64,000 nt of DNA from Saccharicrinis sp. (GCA_024635555.1 JAGXIO010000073.1:1-64000), one strand, 5' to 3'. Positions 25,279 through 35,064 are shown, numbered from the stretch's first letter. Numbers and translations are program-made. The notes: generated from the sequence alone by a model not told the origin.

Positions 25279-27717
25279 ATGCTTAAAAAGTTAATACTTC
25301 TATTCCTTGTTTTGTTGTGTAGCCTACAAATACATGCCCAACAGTCGATGGTTATTCGTGGTACGGTTAATTCAGTTGAAGGCATGGCTTTGGATTTGGT
25401 CAATGTTTCGATTAAGGATAATCCCAGAGGAACGGTCACCAATCAAAAAGGGGAGTTTTCGTTTAGAATAAATGCCAAATGGCCACTGGTATTGGTGTTT
25501 AGTCGTATCGGTTATCAACTTCAGGAATTACCTTTGGATAGCATGGCATCAACAAAACTGCTGGCTGTTGTTTTGATGGGAAAAACAGAAACGGTGGAAA
25601 CGGTGGATATTAGAGCCAAACGTAGGAACAAGGAAAACTTTACTTTTATTGATTCAAAATTATCAGCTTCCCTGCCCGATGCTTCAGGCGGAGGCATCGA
25701 GGGGCTGGTAAAAACACAGATGGGCGTAAGCTCCAATAACGAGTTGAGTTCGCAATACAGAGTGCGGGGTGGAAATTTTGACGAGAATCTGGTTTATGTG
25801 AATGATATAGAGGTCTATCGCCCCTTACTAATACGCGCAGGTCAACAGGAAGGTTTGAGCTTTGTGAACCCCGAAATGGTTTCTGATGTACAGTTTTCGG
25901 CTGGCGGATTTGATGCGCGCTATGGCGATAAAATGTCGTCGGTATTGGATATCAGGTACAAGCGCCCCACGGAGTTTGCCGGAAGTGCCTCGGCCAGTTT
26001 GCTGGGTGCACATGCCCATGTGGAAGGGACTAATGCCAATGGAAAATTTACCCATATCACCGGACTGAGATATAAAACCAATAAATATTTGGTTTCGAGC
26101 ACCGATGTTTCGGGCGATTATAAGCCCTCCTTTTTCGACGTGCAGACTTATCTTACCTATCGCTTTAACGACAAATGGCGTTTGGGTTTTTTGGGTAATA
26201 TATCGCAAAACCAGTACAATTTTGCCCCCGTGGACAGGGAAACCAGTTTTGGCACTATCAATGAGGCTAAAAAGCTGACAATATATTTTGAAGGCCAGGA
26301 GAGGGATGCGTTTTTAACGGGCTTTGGAGCCGGTGTGTTGAATTTTTCGCCCAACTCCATGCACAATCTAAAGTTTACTGTTTCTGGATACCGGACATCA
26401 GAAGACGAAAATTACGATATACTTGGACAGTACAGGTTGCACGACTTGGAGGATGAGGAGCAACAAATACCGGATCCAGATGCCGGTGTCAGCGGGATTG
26501 GGGTGGGTTCGTACCTCGAACATGCTCGTAACTACTTATTTGGAGCCATTACCAACGTAGCATTGCGCGGCGCCCATAGTTTAGGGGATAATAATATTGA
26601 GTGGGAGATGAAATATCAGCACGAGCGTTTCTCGGATATCATCAACGAGTGGGAGATGCGCGATTCGGCAGATTTTAATATTCCCATCAACCCCAATAAG
26701 TTGGAGATGATTTATGCCTACAATGCCGAAAACGATATGTCGACCAACCGTTATACTGCCTTCGTGCAAGAAAACAGACGCTTTGATTTGCCGCGTAGCA
26801 CCATGGATATTTCAGTTGGACTGCGTGCTAATTACTGGGATTTTAATGATGAACTGTTAATCAGCCCCAGGCTAGGGGTGAGTTTGTTGCCTGAGTGGGA
26901 GAGGGATTTTAGGTTTAAATTTTCCACAGGCTTATATTATCAATCGCCTTTTTATAAAGAATATCGCATGCAGGGCGGCGGCATTAATTACAACATCAAA
27001 GCCCAACAATCAATCCATTTTGTAGGTGGTTTTGATTATTACTTTACGCGGGGCGAACGACCTTTTAAATTCTCTACGGAGCTTTATTATAAAAGCATGA
27101 AAAACCTGATTCCCTATCAGATAGATAATGTGCGCATCAGGTATTCGGCTAAAAATAATGCCGAGGGATATGCCGCAGGTATCGATATGAAGTTAAACGG
27201 AGAATTTGTTAAAGGGGTTGAGTCGTGGGCCACGCTTTCGCTCATGAGCACCGAGGAAGATTTAAAAGACGATTCCTATGTGAATAGGCAAAGCGGCGAA
27301 ACTATTTTCCCGGGTTATATTCCTCGCCCATCGGACCAGCGATTAAACTTTAGTTTGATGTTCCAGGATTATTTCCGTAACAATCCTTCGTTTAAGGTAA
27401 ATCTTAACTTTTTATATGGCACAGGCCTGCCCTTTGGTCCTCCCCGCAGCGAGCGGTATAAAGCGGTAAACCGCATGCCGGCCTATCGCAGAATTGATAT
27501 TGGTTTCTCGAAAGAACTAACGGGTACACAGCTCAACCCTAATAAAAAGGCCGGTGTCTTTAAAAATATATGGATCGGCGTTGAGGTCTTCAATCTTTTT
27601 GACATCAACAACACCATATCCTATTTTTGGGTAACCGATGTAAGCAATCGTCAGTATGCCGTGCCCAATTATTTAACATCTCGTAGGTTAAATGTAAAGC
27701 TGATAACGAGATTTTAG
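25279..27717 (+). CDS. TonB-dependent outer-membrane receptor with carboxypeptidase-like N-terminal domain
   Basis: 812 residues. There is a signal peptide (1-20, ending HAQ), a CarboxypepD_reg-like domain (about 25-105, GTVNSVEG...VSIKDNPRGTVTNQKGEF), a plug domain (about 115-225, with YRVRGGNFDENLVYVNDIEVYRP), and a 22-strand-type beta-barrel ending in the C-terminal Phe. It imports an unknown ligand across the outer membrane using TonB energy. No SusD-like lipoprotein lies next to it, so it is not a classic glycan-uptake SusCD pair. It stands alone. Confidence 0.9.
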   Translation: MLKKLILLFLVLLCSLQIHAQQSMVIRGTVNSVEGMALDLVNVSIKDNPRGTVTNQKGEFSFRINAKWPLVLVFSRIGYQLQELPLDSMASTKLLAVVLMGKTETVETVDIRAKRRNKENFTFIDSKLSASLPDASGGGIEGLVKTQMGVSSNNELSSQYRVRGGNFDENLVYVNDIEVYRPLLIRAGQQEGLSFVNPEMVSDVQFSAGGFDARYGDKMSSVLDIRYKRPTEFAGSASASLLGAHAHVEGTNANGKFTHITGLRYKTNKYLVSSTDVSGDYKPSFFDVQTYLTYRFNDKWRLGFLGNISQNQYNFAPVDRETSFGTINEAKKLTIYFEGQERDAFLTGFGAGVLNFSPNSMHNLKFTVSGYRTSEDENYDILGQYRLHDLEDEEQQIPDPDAGVSGIGVGSYLEHARNYLFGAITNVALRGAHSLGDNNIEWEMKYQHERFSDIINEWEMRDSADFNIPINPNKLEMIYAYNAENDMSTNRYTAFVQENRRFDLPRSTMDISVGLRANYWDFNDELLISPRLGVSLLPEWERDFRFKFSTGLYYQSPFYKEYRMQGGGINYNIKAQQSIHFVGGFDYYFTRGERPFKFSTELYYKSMKNLIPYQIDNVRIRYSAKNNAEGYAAGIDMKLNGEFVKGVESWATLSLMSTEEDLKDDSYVNRQSGETIFPGYIPRPSDQRLNFSLMFQDYFRNNPSFKVNLNFLYGTGLPFGPPRSERYKAVNRMPAYRRIDIGFSKELTGTQLNPNKKAGVFKNIWIGVEVFNLFDINNTISYFWVTDVSNRQYAVPNYLTSRRLNVKLITRF

Positions 27718-27861
27718 GATGGAAATTATAAAGGTCAGTTGATAAATATATAGATTTTCGCAACATGATTGAAAGTTGTAGGGTTTTATGAAAAGGCCAA
27801 AACTTAGAGCATAATAAACAACTCGTCCAATTTCACGTAGGACAAACCCAAAATATATATT

Positions 27862-28025
27862 TCGGTTACCCGCCTGCGTCGGGCAGGAAACCGATGTGGC
27901 TATAAAATATAGCACGGCATAAATGCCGTGCCTTGTTATTGAAAAATAATGTGATAATATGTATAACTAGACCCGGGATTCATCCCGGGGGACTTTACAG
28001 CATATTCATTGGGCTTTAGCCCAAT
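27862..28025. repeat. cluster of four REP-like palindromes in the 388-nt gap before rocD
   Basis: Four different hairpins follow each other: 27862-27894 (nested TCGGTT...CCTGC/GCAGG...AACCGA), 27912-27931 (GCACGGCAT/ATGCCGTGC, loop AA), 27972-27989 (CCCGGGAT/ATCCCGGG, loop TC) and 28008-28025 (ATTGGGCT/AGCCCAAT, loop TT). The last three are perfect with two-base loops and no T tract. Nothing else in 27718-28105 looks coding. Confidence 0.75.
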
Positions 28026-28105
28026 AAACTGACTTTTCTCATCCAAATCGCCATTGTATTAAGTTATATTAGCACTCGGTGTTATTTAATCTAAAATTAA
28101 ACTTA

Positions 28106-29332
28106 ATGAGTGATACTAAATTGACCCAGCAAGATTATATAGAACGAGAAGATAAGTTTGGTGCCCACAACTATCATCCACTACCTGTAGTTTTAAACCG
28201 GGGACAAGGCGTTTATGTATGGGATATCGACGGTAAAAAATACTACGATTTCCTGTCGGCCTACTCGGCTGTAAATCAGGGGCACTGTCATCCTAAAATA
28301 ATTAAAGCCCTCACCGATCAGGCTGCGAAACTTACGCTTACATCCAGAGCATTTTACAATGATGTGCTCGGTGAGTTTGAGGAGTATATCACCCGTTATT
28401 TTGGTTACGACAAGGTATTGCCCATGAATACAGGAGCCGAGGCCGATGAAACAGCCCTTAAGCTCTGTCGCAAGTGGGGCTACGATAAAAAAGGAATCGC
28501 CGATAACCAGGCAAAAATAATAGTTTGCGAAGGTAACTTTCATGGCAGAACCATCACTATTATTTCTATGTCAACCGATCCGGATTCGTACAGGGGTTTT
28601 GGACCATATACCCCCGGATTTCAGGTGGTGCCGTACAATGATTTTACTGCTTTAGAAGAAGCTTTGTGCGACCCTAATGTGGCGGGTTTTTTGGTAGAGC
28701 CAATCCAAGGCGAAGCTGGTGTTTATGTACCCGATGAGGGCTATTTGAAAAAGGCTTACGACTTGTGTAAAGCCAACAACGTGTTGTTTATTGCCGATGA
28801 GGTACAAACTGGCATTGCGCGAACTGGCAAAATGCTGGCCTGCGATCATGAGGGTGTACGTCCAGATATTCTGATACTCGGTAAAGCCGTTTCGGGTGGG
28901 GTGTTTCCCGTATCTGCTGTGTTGGCCGATGATGACATTATGCTGTGCATCAAGCCCGGCGAGCACGGTTCTACCTTTGGTGGTAATCCGCTGGGCTGCA
29001 AAGTGGCCATTGCAGCACTCCAGGTTATTAAGGACGAAAAGTTGGAAGAGAACGCCGCCCGCCTGGGTGAAATATTCCGCGAAGAACTGCGCAAAATGCC
29101 ATCGGATATGATTGAGCTGGTGAGAGGCAAAGGACTTTTGAATGCGGTTGTTATCAAACCTAAAAACGGCAAAACAGCTTGGGACGTTTGTATGACCATG
29201 AAGGAAAACGGACTGCTTGCCAAACCCACACACGGCCATATCATCCGCTTTGCGCCACCCTTAATAATTACCGAGGAGCAATTACGTGATGCTTTAGCTA
29301 TTATTAAAAAATCACTATCCGTGTTTGAGTAA
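28106..29332 (+). CDS. rocD: ornithine--oxo-acid transaminase
   Basis: A 408-residue class III PLP-dependent aminotransferase that moves the delta-amino group of ornithine to 2-oxoglutarate, giving glutamate semialdehyde for proline or glutamate metabolism. Ornithine aminotransferase features include the start [21 protein letters not shown], the cofactor segment [34 protein letters not shown], and the PLP lysine in ILGKAVSGG. The ATG at 28106 is used because the longer GTG start at 28079 adds nine non-conserved residues. The next gene begins 54 nt downstream and may be co-transcribed. Confidence 0.93.
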   Translation: MSDTKLTQQDYIEREDKFGAHNYHPLPVVLNRGQGVYVWDIDGKKYYDFLSAYSAVNQGHCHPKIIKALTDQAAKLTLTSRAFYNDVLGEFEEYITRYFGYDKVLPMNTGAEADETALKLCRKWGYDKKGIADNQAKIIVCEGNFHGRTITIISMSTDPDSYRGFGPYTPGFQVVPYNDFTALEEALCDPNVAGFLVEPIQGEAGVYVPDEGYLKKAYDLCKANNVLFIADEVQTGIARTGKMLACDHEGVRPDILILGKAVSGGVFPVSAVLADDDIMLCIKPGEHGSTFGGNPLGCKVAIAALQVIKDEKLEENAARLGEIFREELRKMPSDMIELVRGKGLLNAVVIKPKNGKTAWDVCMTMKENGLLAKPTHGHIIRFAPPLIITEEQLRDALAIIKKSLSVFE

Positions 29333-29386
29333 ATTAAAATGTTTATATTTAGTCGGCTCAATTAATTGCCATTACACTTTTTTATC

Positions 29387-29896
29387 ATGGAAAAAGAATT
29401 ACTACTCCTTTATAGCCGACTACGTAAGGTAGAAGAGCGGAATTTTGATTTGCATAGCTGGAAACAAGGCACTATTGCGGTGTTAGATTCCATATTAGGG
29501 CCGGGCAATTTGAAACGAAAACTCATTGAAGATGTGGATTTTAAAAATAACAGTTGGTCGTTGCGTGATACCACTGGCGATGTGGATTCGATAAAGAAGA
29601 CATGTGCCGATGTGCTCGAAACCATTATCATGGAAATAGAAACCTTTGGTTTGGCTGAAAAAGATATAAGTGTTAAAAAAGAAGTGAAAAGTGATGACTC
29701 TTCAGTTATAGAAAATGCCATCCGAAAGGAATTAAGCCAATCGCAACTGGATGAGTTGGTTGAATTGCTGAAAAAGAAAGATGTGGCTTTTGTGGATGTG
29801 GTGGATAAAATTAAACGCTATGGCTACGAGGTGGCGCCACGTATTTTGGCCAGCCTAGTGTTGCGTCCCGAGTTTAAAAATAAGGTAGGGAAGTAA
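29387..29896 (+). CDS. uncharacterised protein
   Basis: A 169-residue, charged, probably cytoplasmic protein I cannot assign. It starts MEKELLLLYSRLRKVEERNFDLHSWK, has a middle part rich in helices, and ends in a helical lysine-rich region (ELVELLKKKDVAFVDVVDKIKRYGYEVAPRILASL). No signal peptide, membrane segment or known motif is visible. The ATG at 29387 is chosen over an upstream start at 29366, whose extra residues look non-coding. It lies 54 nt after rocD on the same strand. Confidence 0.7.
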   Translation: MEKELLLLYSRLRKVEERNFDLHSWKQGTIAVLDSILGPGNLKRKLIEDVDFKNNSWSLRDTTGDVDSIKKTCADVLETIIMEIETFGLAEKDISVKKEVKSDDSSVIENAIRKELSQSQLDELVELLKKKDVAFVDVVDKIKRYGYEVAPRILASLVLRPEFKNKVGK

Positions 29897-30042
29897 TATT
29901 AGATTGTTAGATAATAGATAAGAGACATTAGACTGACTTACAAAATGCTCTGATTTAATAGTTTGATACATCTGCTTGTTGTTGGAAATTTCTAATTGTC
30001 AGCACGTTAAAAAAGTTTGACGAACTATTAAAAGGGTGAGGT

Positions 30043-30240
30043 ATGGTTTTAATAGAACCAAATAATAAGAGTAATTCCTAACTCTTAATAGAGTTAGGAA
30101 AAAAGTTAGGCAGTAAGGTTGTTACATTTTCAGAGGAAGAGTATGAGGAGTTTATACTTTTAACGATGATGAAAATATAAAAGAGCGGACAATAAAATTT
30201 ACAGAACAATTTAACATAGTCTGATTAATTATAATTGCCC
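30043..30240 (+). pseudogene. decayed antitoxin-like remnant in the gap 29897-30338
   Basis: An ATG at 30043 gives MVLIEPNNKSNS, then an in-frame TAA, then LLIELGKKLGSKVVTFSEEEYEEF before a second stop. In the next frame FNDDENIKERTIKFTEQFN follows. ELGKKLGSKVVTFSEEE resembles the C-terminal half of small Bacteroidetes antitoxin-type proteins. The in-frame stop and the frame change mark it as broken. The rest of the 442-nt gap holds TAGA-type words and nothing else recognisable. Confidence 0.45.
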
Positions 30241-30338
30241 ATAGAAAGGATATTTACAGGTATTTTTCCGTAAAAAATACACAAGGTTTATGGGTGGCCT
30301 ATAAATGAAATATTAAATAGATGCGTGTGTTATCTGCA

Positions 30339-31517
30339 CTATTTAAGCAAATCGCCCAACTTTTCGTCCAAAATTCTTCCAAATAAATCTTTGCCAATAA
30401 TTTCTCCATCGCGGCTTATGAGGTAGTTGGCAGGCAGTTGTTGAACATTATATATCCTTGCCGGATACGAGCTGGTATATTGCAAGTCGCTAACATTTAT
30501 CCAGGGAAGCTTATCCTTTTTAATGGCATCTTCCCATAATATCTTGCTTTTATCTAAGGATACCTGGTAAACTTCGAAGCCTTTTGATTTGTGTTTGTTG
30601 TAGATGCTTAAAAGTTGTTTATTTTCCTGCACCGATTTAGCATCCCACGATGCCCAAAACGAAACAAGCACTATCTTACCTTTCAGCGACGACAGTTTTA
30701 TTTTTACACCTTGCAGGTTTTCCTCTTCAATTTCAGGAATGGACAGGGCGGCAACTTGGGCTTCAGACAACATTTTTTCGGACAAAAGTTGTGAACGTTG
30801 TTCTTTTTTTATGGCGAGTACAAAGTTTTTAAGTTGCTTTACCCTTGAGGCTTCGGGGTATAGTAAATTTAAGCTAGTAGCTACTGTGGCAAACATGTTT
30901 AAATCTTTTTTGTCATTCGGGTCTAAAACGAGAGTGCCATCATCGAAGCGTTGAAAAACAGCATAATAACTGGCAAAAGAACGTGGATTATTCAATACAA
31001 AATCATAGACAAAGCTTTTTTGTTTACTCACTATTTGTAGCATATTCTCGCGCAGTTTATTTCTCTCTTCAACATCGTCCAGAGCCAGCTGGTTGTGCAT
31101 AACTACCAAGCTGTCCACAATTTTTTTTGTATTTTCGAGCTTAAGGTTTAAGGTTTTTATGTATGACGAGCCCATGGAGCCTGAAACAGTGTAACTGGAT
31201 TCTAAATTAGTGGCTTCGGCAAGCACTTCAATTTTTTCGGTTGAATCGGCAAGTAGGGTTATCAGATTGTTGTCGGATAGTTTTAAAAGCAGAAAAGTAG
31301 GATGTTCAAGCCTGGGGATGGAAAATTTAAACGTGCCTTTTTCACTCAGCTTGGCAGAGTCGAGTGTAAGCGTTCCATCCAAATTTAACTGCTGAAAAAA
31401 TAATGTTTTGCCCTCGGCAGAGGAGATTTTACCGCTCACCTTCATTTGGTTTTTGTGACCGCAAGCCGAAATAAGTAATAGGAATCCTATAAAAATTACC
31501 GTCCGAAATATATTCAT
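30339..31517 (-). CDS. TlpA-like thioredoxin-fold lipoprotein with DUF4369-type N-terminus, CxxC absent
   Basis: A 392-residue lipoprotein: signal peptide with lipobox LISAC (C19), a DUF4369-like beta domain (about 25-115, VSGKISSAEGKTLFFQQ), a helical linker (about 118-255), and a C-terminal thioredoxin fold (about 262-392). In the fold, SFWASW is kept but the following redox motif is D292-A-K-S295 instead of C-G-P-C, so both active cysteines are gone. The downstream cis-Pro region (QQLPANYLI) is intact. It should be a periplasm-facing, redox-inactive member, perhaps a binding or assembly factor. A TACCTTTG box lies upstream at 31563-31570. Confidence 0.85.
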   Translation of the reverse strand: MNIFRTVIFIGFLLLISACGHKNQMKVSGKISSAEGKTLFFQQLNLDGTLTLDSAKLSEKGTFKFSIPRLEHPTFLLLKLSDNNLITLLADSTEKIEVLAEATNLESSYTVSGSMGSSYIKTLNLKLENTKKIVDSLVVMHNQLALDDVEERNKLRENMLQIVSKQKSFVYDFVLNNPRSFASYYAVFQRFDDGTLVLDPNDKKDLNMFATVATSLNLLYPEASRVKQLKNFVLAIKKEQRSQLLSEKMLSEAQVAALSIPEIEEENLQGVKIKLSSLKGKIVLVSFWASWDAKSVQENKQLLSIYNKHKSKGFEVYQVSLDKSKILWEDAIKKDKLPWINVSDLQYTSSYPARIYNVQQLPANYLISRDGEIIGKDLFGRILDEKLGDLLK

Positions 31518-31562
31518 TTGTGGTTAACTATTTTGCGTTTATTTTGATAAAAATTAAGATTT

Positions 31563-31570
31563 CAAAGGTA
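31563..31570 (-). promoter_or_regulatory. candidate -7 box (TACCTTTG) of the TlpA-like gene
   Basis: Perfect TAnnTTTG on the minus strand, giving a leader of roughly 40 nt before the ATG at 31517. No -33 TTTG is seen at the usual spacing. Confidence 0.4.
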
Positions 31571-31681
31571 ATTTTATTTTTTGATATTGCTATATATTGT
31601 ATGCTTAGCCTATAACACAATACTCAACGGTTTAGGGATAGAATGCAGCCATTAGCCAACCGCCACCAGCTATTTGCCAAT

Positions 31682-33601
31682 CTACATCTTCTCAGGAACA
31701 TCAATTCCCAACAACCACATGGCATTTTTTATGGTTTTGCCCACCGTTTTGCACAATATCAAACGCATCATGCGCTTATCTTCATCCTCCTCAAAAAGGA
31801 TGGGGCAATCGTGATAAAACTGGTTGTATTCTTTGGCCAGGTCGTAGGTAAAGTTGGCGATAATTGCAGGTGAAAATACATGGCCTGCCTCTGCCACCAC
31901 ATTAGGGAAGTTGGCAATGGTACGAATAAGGTTGTTTTCTTTTTCGCCAATTTCAACGTGCGTTGGAGCAGCCGTCCCCACCTGGATACCTTTTTCGGCT
32001 GCCTTGCGAAAGATAGATTGAATACGAGCATGGGTATATTGAATAAAAGGACCGGTGTTGCCGTTAAAGTCGATGGACTCTTCGGGGTTGAAAACCATAT
32101 TCTTTTTAGGATCCACCTTTAGTATAAAATATTTTAAGGCGCCCAAGGCAATCATTTGATACACCTCTTCGGCTTCTTTAGAGGTATAGCCCTCCAATTT
32201 CCCCATTTGCTGCGACATGTCACGGGCGGTGTTTACCATATCGTCCACCAAATCGTCGGCATCAACTACGGTACCTTCGCGCGATTTCATTTTACCTTGG
32301 GGTAACTCTACCATTCCGTACGAAAAGTGGACAAGATCTTTACCCCACTTAAATCCTATTTTGTCCAATACCAACGATAGCACTTGAAAATGATAATCCT
32401 GCTCGTTACCCACCACGTACACCATCTTATCAATATCAAAATCGTCGTAGCGTAATTTGGCGGTGCCGATGTCCTGTGTCATATAAACCGAGGTGCCGTC
32501 TTTACGCAGCAATAATTTTTCGTCCAGCCCCACATCCGAAAGATCGCACCACACACTGCCATCTTCTTTGCGATAAAACGCGCCTTTTTCAATGCCATCC
32601 AGCACCATATCCCGGCCAACGGTATAGGTGTCCGATTCGTAATAGATTTTATCAAAATCAACGCCCAGCTTTTTGTAGCTTACATCAAAACCGGCATACA
32701 CCCACTGGTTCATCATCTCCCAATCGCTGTACACCTCTTTGTCTTTGTCTTCCCATTTCAAAAGCATCTCACGCGCCTCCAACATTAATGGTGCATTTTT
32801 TTCGGCGTATTTATTGAGTTCTTCGCAGGCTTTAAGTTGCACTATTTCCTGCTCGTTGAGGCCTTCTTTGGTTTTCTTTTTGTTTTTCAGGCCCAATAAA
32901 GTCGTTTTAAAGTCTATCACATCCTTCAATACAGGATAGTCCGAAATTTTCGTCTGGATGAGGGTGTTTATTTCGGCTTTGTATTCCTGATCGAATTTCA
33001 CATAGAAATCGCCCACCAAATGATCGCCTTTTTTGCCCGACGATTGTGGAGTCACTCCTTTTCCCCATTTTTTCCAGGCTAACATCGACTTACAGATGTG
33101 AATACCTCTATCATTCACAATGTTGGTTTTAATCACACGCTTTCCGCTGGCTTCGGCAATGCGCGAAAGAGAATATCCCAACAGGTTGTTGCGTATGTGC
33201 CCTAGGTGCAGCGGTTTATTGGTGTTGGGCGAGGAATACTCAATCATCATTAACGGAGCATTGTCCTCGGCACGCAAGTATCCATGCCTATCTTGCTCTG
33301 CAATCTCATTAATCAAAGTTAGCCAGTAATCGGCAGCCAACTCAATATTTAAAAAGCCTTTAACCACATTATAGTTAACTACGGTGGGGTCGTTGCGCTT
33401 GATGTGCTCACCAATATCCTTACCTGTTTCCTCAGGTGATTTTTTCGAGATTTTTATTAATGGGAAAACCACAATGGTAAAGTCTCCGGTCAAATCCTTA
33501 CGTGTTATTTGAACCTGCACTTGGCCTTCGTTTATATCTTGACCGTACAATTCTTTTACGGCGGCAATCAACTTGCCTTTGAGCTGCATTTCAATATTCA
33601 T
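31682..33601 (-). CDS. argS: arginyl-tRNA synthetase
   Basis: A 639-residue class I aminoacyl-tRNA synthetase that charges tRNA-Arg. An N-terminal additional domain (about 1-110) is followed by the catalytic Rossmann fold with the HIGH-type motif in SSPNTNKPLHLGHIRNN, and by GKMKSREGTVVDADDL in the region of the KMSK loop. The C-terminal DALR anticodon-binding helices end in NAMWLLGIDVPEKM, typical of ArgS. Length is slightly above the common 560-600 because of Bacteroidetes-specific insertions. A TATCTTTG box at 33637-33644 probably drives it. Confidence 0.96.
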   Translation of the reverse strand: MNIEMQLKGKLIAAVKELYGQDINEGQVQVQITRKDLTGDFTIVVFPLIKISKKSPEETGKDIGEHIKRNDPTVVNYNVVKGFLNIELAADYWLTLINEIAEQDRHGYLRAEDNAPLMMIEYSSPNTNKPLHLGHIRNNLLGYSLSRIAEASGKRVIKTNIVNDRGIHICKSMLAWKKWGKGVTPQSSGKKGDHLVGDFYVKFDQEYKAEINTLIQTKISDYPVLKDVIDFKTTLLGLKNKKKTKEGLNEQEIVQLKACEELNKYAEKNAPLMLEAREMLLKWEDKDKEVYSDWEMMNQWVYAGFDVSYKKLGVDFDKIYYESDTYTVGRDMVLDGIEKGAFYRKEDGSVWCDLSDVGLDEKLLLRKDGTSVYMTQDIGTAKLRYDDFDIDKMVYVVGNEQDYHFQVLSLVLDKIGFKWGKDLVHFSYGMVELPQGKMKSREGTVVDADDLVDDMVNTARDMSQQMGKLEGYTSKEAEEVYQMIALGALKYFILKVDPKKNMVFNPEESIDFNGNTGPFIQYTHARIQSIFRKAAEKGIQVGTAAPTHVEIGEKENNLIRTIANFPNVVAEAGHVFSPAIIANFTYDLAKEYNQFYHDCPILFEEDEDKRMMRLILCKTVGKTIKNAMWLLGIDVPEKM

Positions 33602-33636
33602 AGCTGCTGTACTGCGTTAAAAATGTAATGAAAGTG

Positions 33637-33644
33637 CAAAGATA
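33637..33644 (-). promoter_or_regulatory. candidate -7 box (TATCTTTG) of argS
   Basis: Perfect TAnnTTTG match on the minus strand about 36 nt before the argS ATG. There is no clear -33 partner. Confidence 0.4.
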
Positions 33645-33823
33645 AAAAAGTTATGCGTTTACAGATGAGAAATTATTTTGAGAAGTGGAATAGTTTTGTA
33701 CCACTATGGCTCTAAGAGTGCTATGGAACCCTAAGCTAGTATTCATGGGTTACCAGTGGAGAATACGGAAGAAACAAAAATATTGAGAAACAATACACTT
33801 TAGAAATATTGCTATCTTTGATT

Positions 33824-34138
33824 ATGGATAAAGACGATGCTTTAAGGATTAGTAGAGGATATTTAAATAACCTGAAAGATTCTGACATTGGAATTGCAGA
33901 AGCATACATGTTTGGCTCGTATGCAAAAGGTAATCAGCATGATAATAGTGACATAGACTTAGCGATTGTATTAAAAGATGGCATTAACCATACATTTGAT
34001 ACAGAGGTTAAATTGATGGTTATTAGAAAGGGAGAGGAAACGATGATTGAACCGCATGCTTTTTCCAAAACAGAATTTGATGATAATGTTCCCATTGTCA
34101 ATCAAATTTTGAAATATGGGATTAAAATAGAAATGTAA
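33824..34138 (+). CDS. MNT-type minimal nucleotidyltransferase domain protein
   Basis: A 104-residue polymerase-beta-fold nucleotidyltransferase with the motif GSYAKGNQHDNSDIDLAIV (G-S, then D-x-D), as in MntA antitoxins. In HEPN/MNT modules this protein AMPylates or neutralises a HEPN ribonuclease. No HEPN gene lies next to it here, so it is orphan. The ATG at 33824 is preferred over an in-frame TTG at 33809. A -7-like box TATCTTTG (33813-33820) ends only 3 nt before this ATG, which suggests a leaderless transcript or a wrong start choice. Confidence 0.8.
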   Translation: MDKDDALRISRGYLNNLKDSDIGIAEAYMFGSYAKGNQHDNSDIDLAIVLKDGINHTFDTEVKLMVIRKGEETMIEPHAFSKTEFDDNVPIVNQILKYGIKIEM

Positions 34139-34245
34139 CACTCTATTATCGCCAATTGCTTAATAAGGCTGTGCCATATCTATTAAAAATTTTAGTTTAA
34201 GGTGTCAACCTTATTACGTTCTGTAAATCGTGGCATTAAATCTCT

Positions 34246-34914
34246 TTATCGCTCTCCCTTTTCTATTAATTCAAATTGTATGTCAATGAGGTATTCACTG
34301 CTGATGTTCTGTCCGTGATAGGTAGCTGGAATCCATTTCCAATGGGAAGGCATTGTTTTGGCCACTCTTATCACCTCCTGGTCGAGTAGAGGATGAAGTT
34401 TTTCTTTGATATAAAAGCTGGTAACTTTCCCTGTTTTGTTAATGTTAATCGCCAGACCTACCTTTCCTGTAATGTTTTTATTTTTTGCATCTGAAGGGTA
34501 AACAATATTACGCACCATATACAAATAGGGGATGATAGGGCTTCCGTAGAACAAAATAGGTGTTTCAAGATATTCTTCGGGATTATGCTTGGTGCTTATT
34601 TTAACTATTTTGCGTTCAGTATGATCGTATTCAAATTCAAATATGCCATCGAGCGAAAAGTAAGCCCATTTGCCAAAACGTTCATTATTTCGGAATGAAC
34701 CACGCTCAATAACGTAATCTTTATATTTTTTAAGATACATACCGTTTTTAATGGATGTATCGTTGACTAAGGCACGGTAATCCTCAAAAAAGATGTCGTT
34801 CATCCTTTGGATGCGAGTAGTGGTTTGTGCATTGACACATATTACCAGTACAACGAAGGCATAAATAAACAGTAATTTCTTCAAGTTTTTTTGTATTATT
34901 TTGGCAATTGACAT
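34246..34914 (-). CDS. TonB C-terminal domain protein
   Basis: 222 residues. It has an N-terminal hydrophobic signal or anchor (about 12-30, ending VNAQ), a middle region with a MORN/YD-like antigen repeat (ERGSFRNNERFGKWAYF), and a C-terminal TonB_C-like domain (about 130-222: YPSDAKNKNITGKVGLAININKTG, then the helix before WKWIPA). It lacks the long Pro-rich linker of a true energy-transducing TonB. Such short Bacteroidetes proteins are of uncertain role in the periplasm. It stands alone. Confidence 0.75.
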   Translation of the reverse strand: MSIAKIIQKNLKKLLFIYAFVVLVICVNAQTTTRIQRMNDIFFEDYRALVNDTSIKNGMYLKKYKDYVIERGSFRNNERFGKWAYFSLDGIFEFEYDHTERKIVKISTKHNPEEYLETPILFYGSPIIPYLYMVRNIVYPSDAKNKNITGKVGLAININKTGKVTSFYIKEKLHPLLDQEVIRVAKTMPSHWKWIPATYHGQNISSEYLIDIQFELIEKGER

Positions 34915-35064
34915 CCATAAAATAGCAAATCAAATGTTGCTCTACAAAATCTAAATTCTTTTGTTACAATTCGATACTTACACCTACGGTTAATAAGCCA
35001 TTAAATATACCATGCCAGCCATATGTCAAGCTGTTAGAGGGATGGTTTAAAAAAAATGAAAAAA

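Noticed and set aside
25279..27717. TonB receptor as part of a polysaccharide utilisation locus
   Set aside because: No SusD-like gene, sensor or glycoside hydrolase lies next to it.
28652..29361. Long minus-strand ORFs opposite rocD
   Set aside because: They arise from the codon use of rocD; composition is unlike a real protein and no promoter or partner is seen.
32476..32817. Plus-strand ORF opposite argS
   Set aside because: It is a shadow of argS codons with no motif, and argS is intact there.
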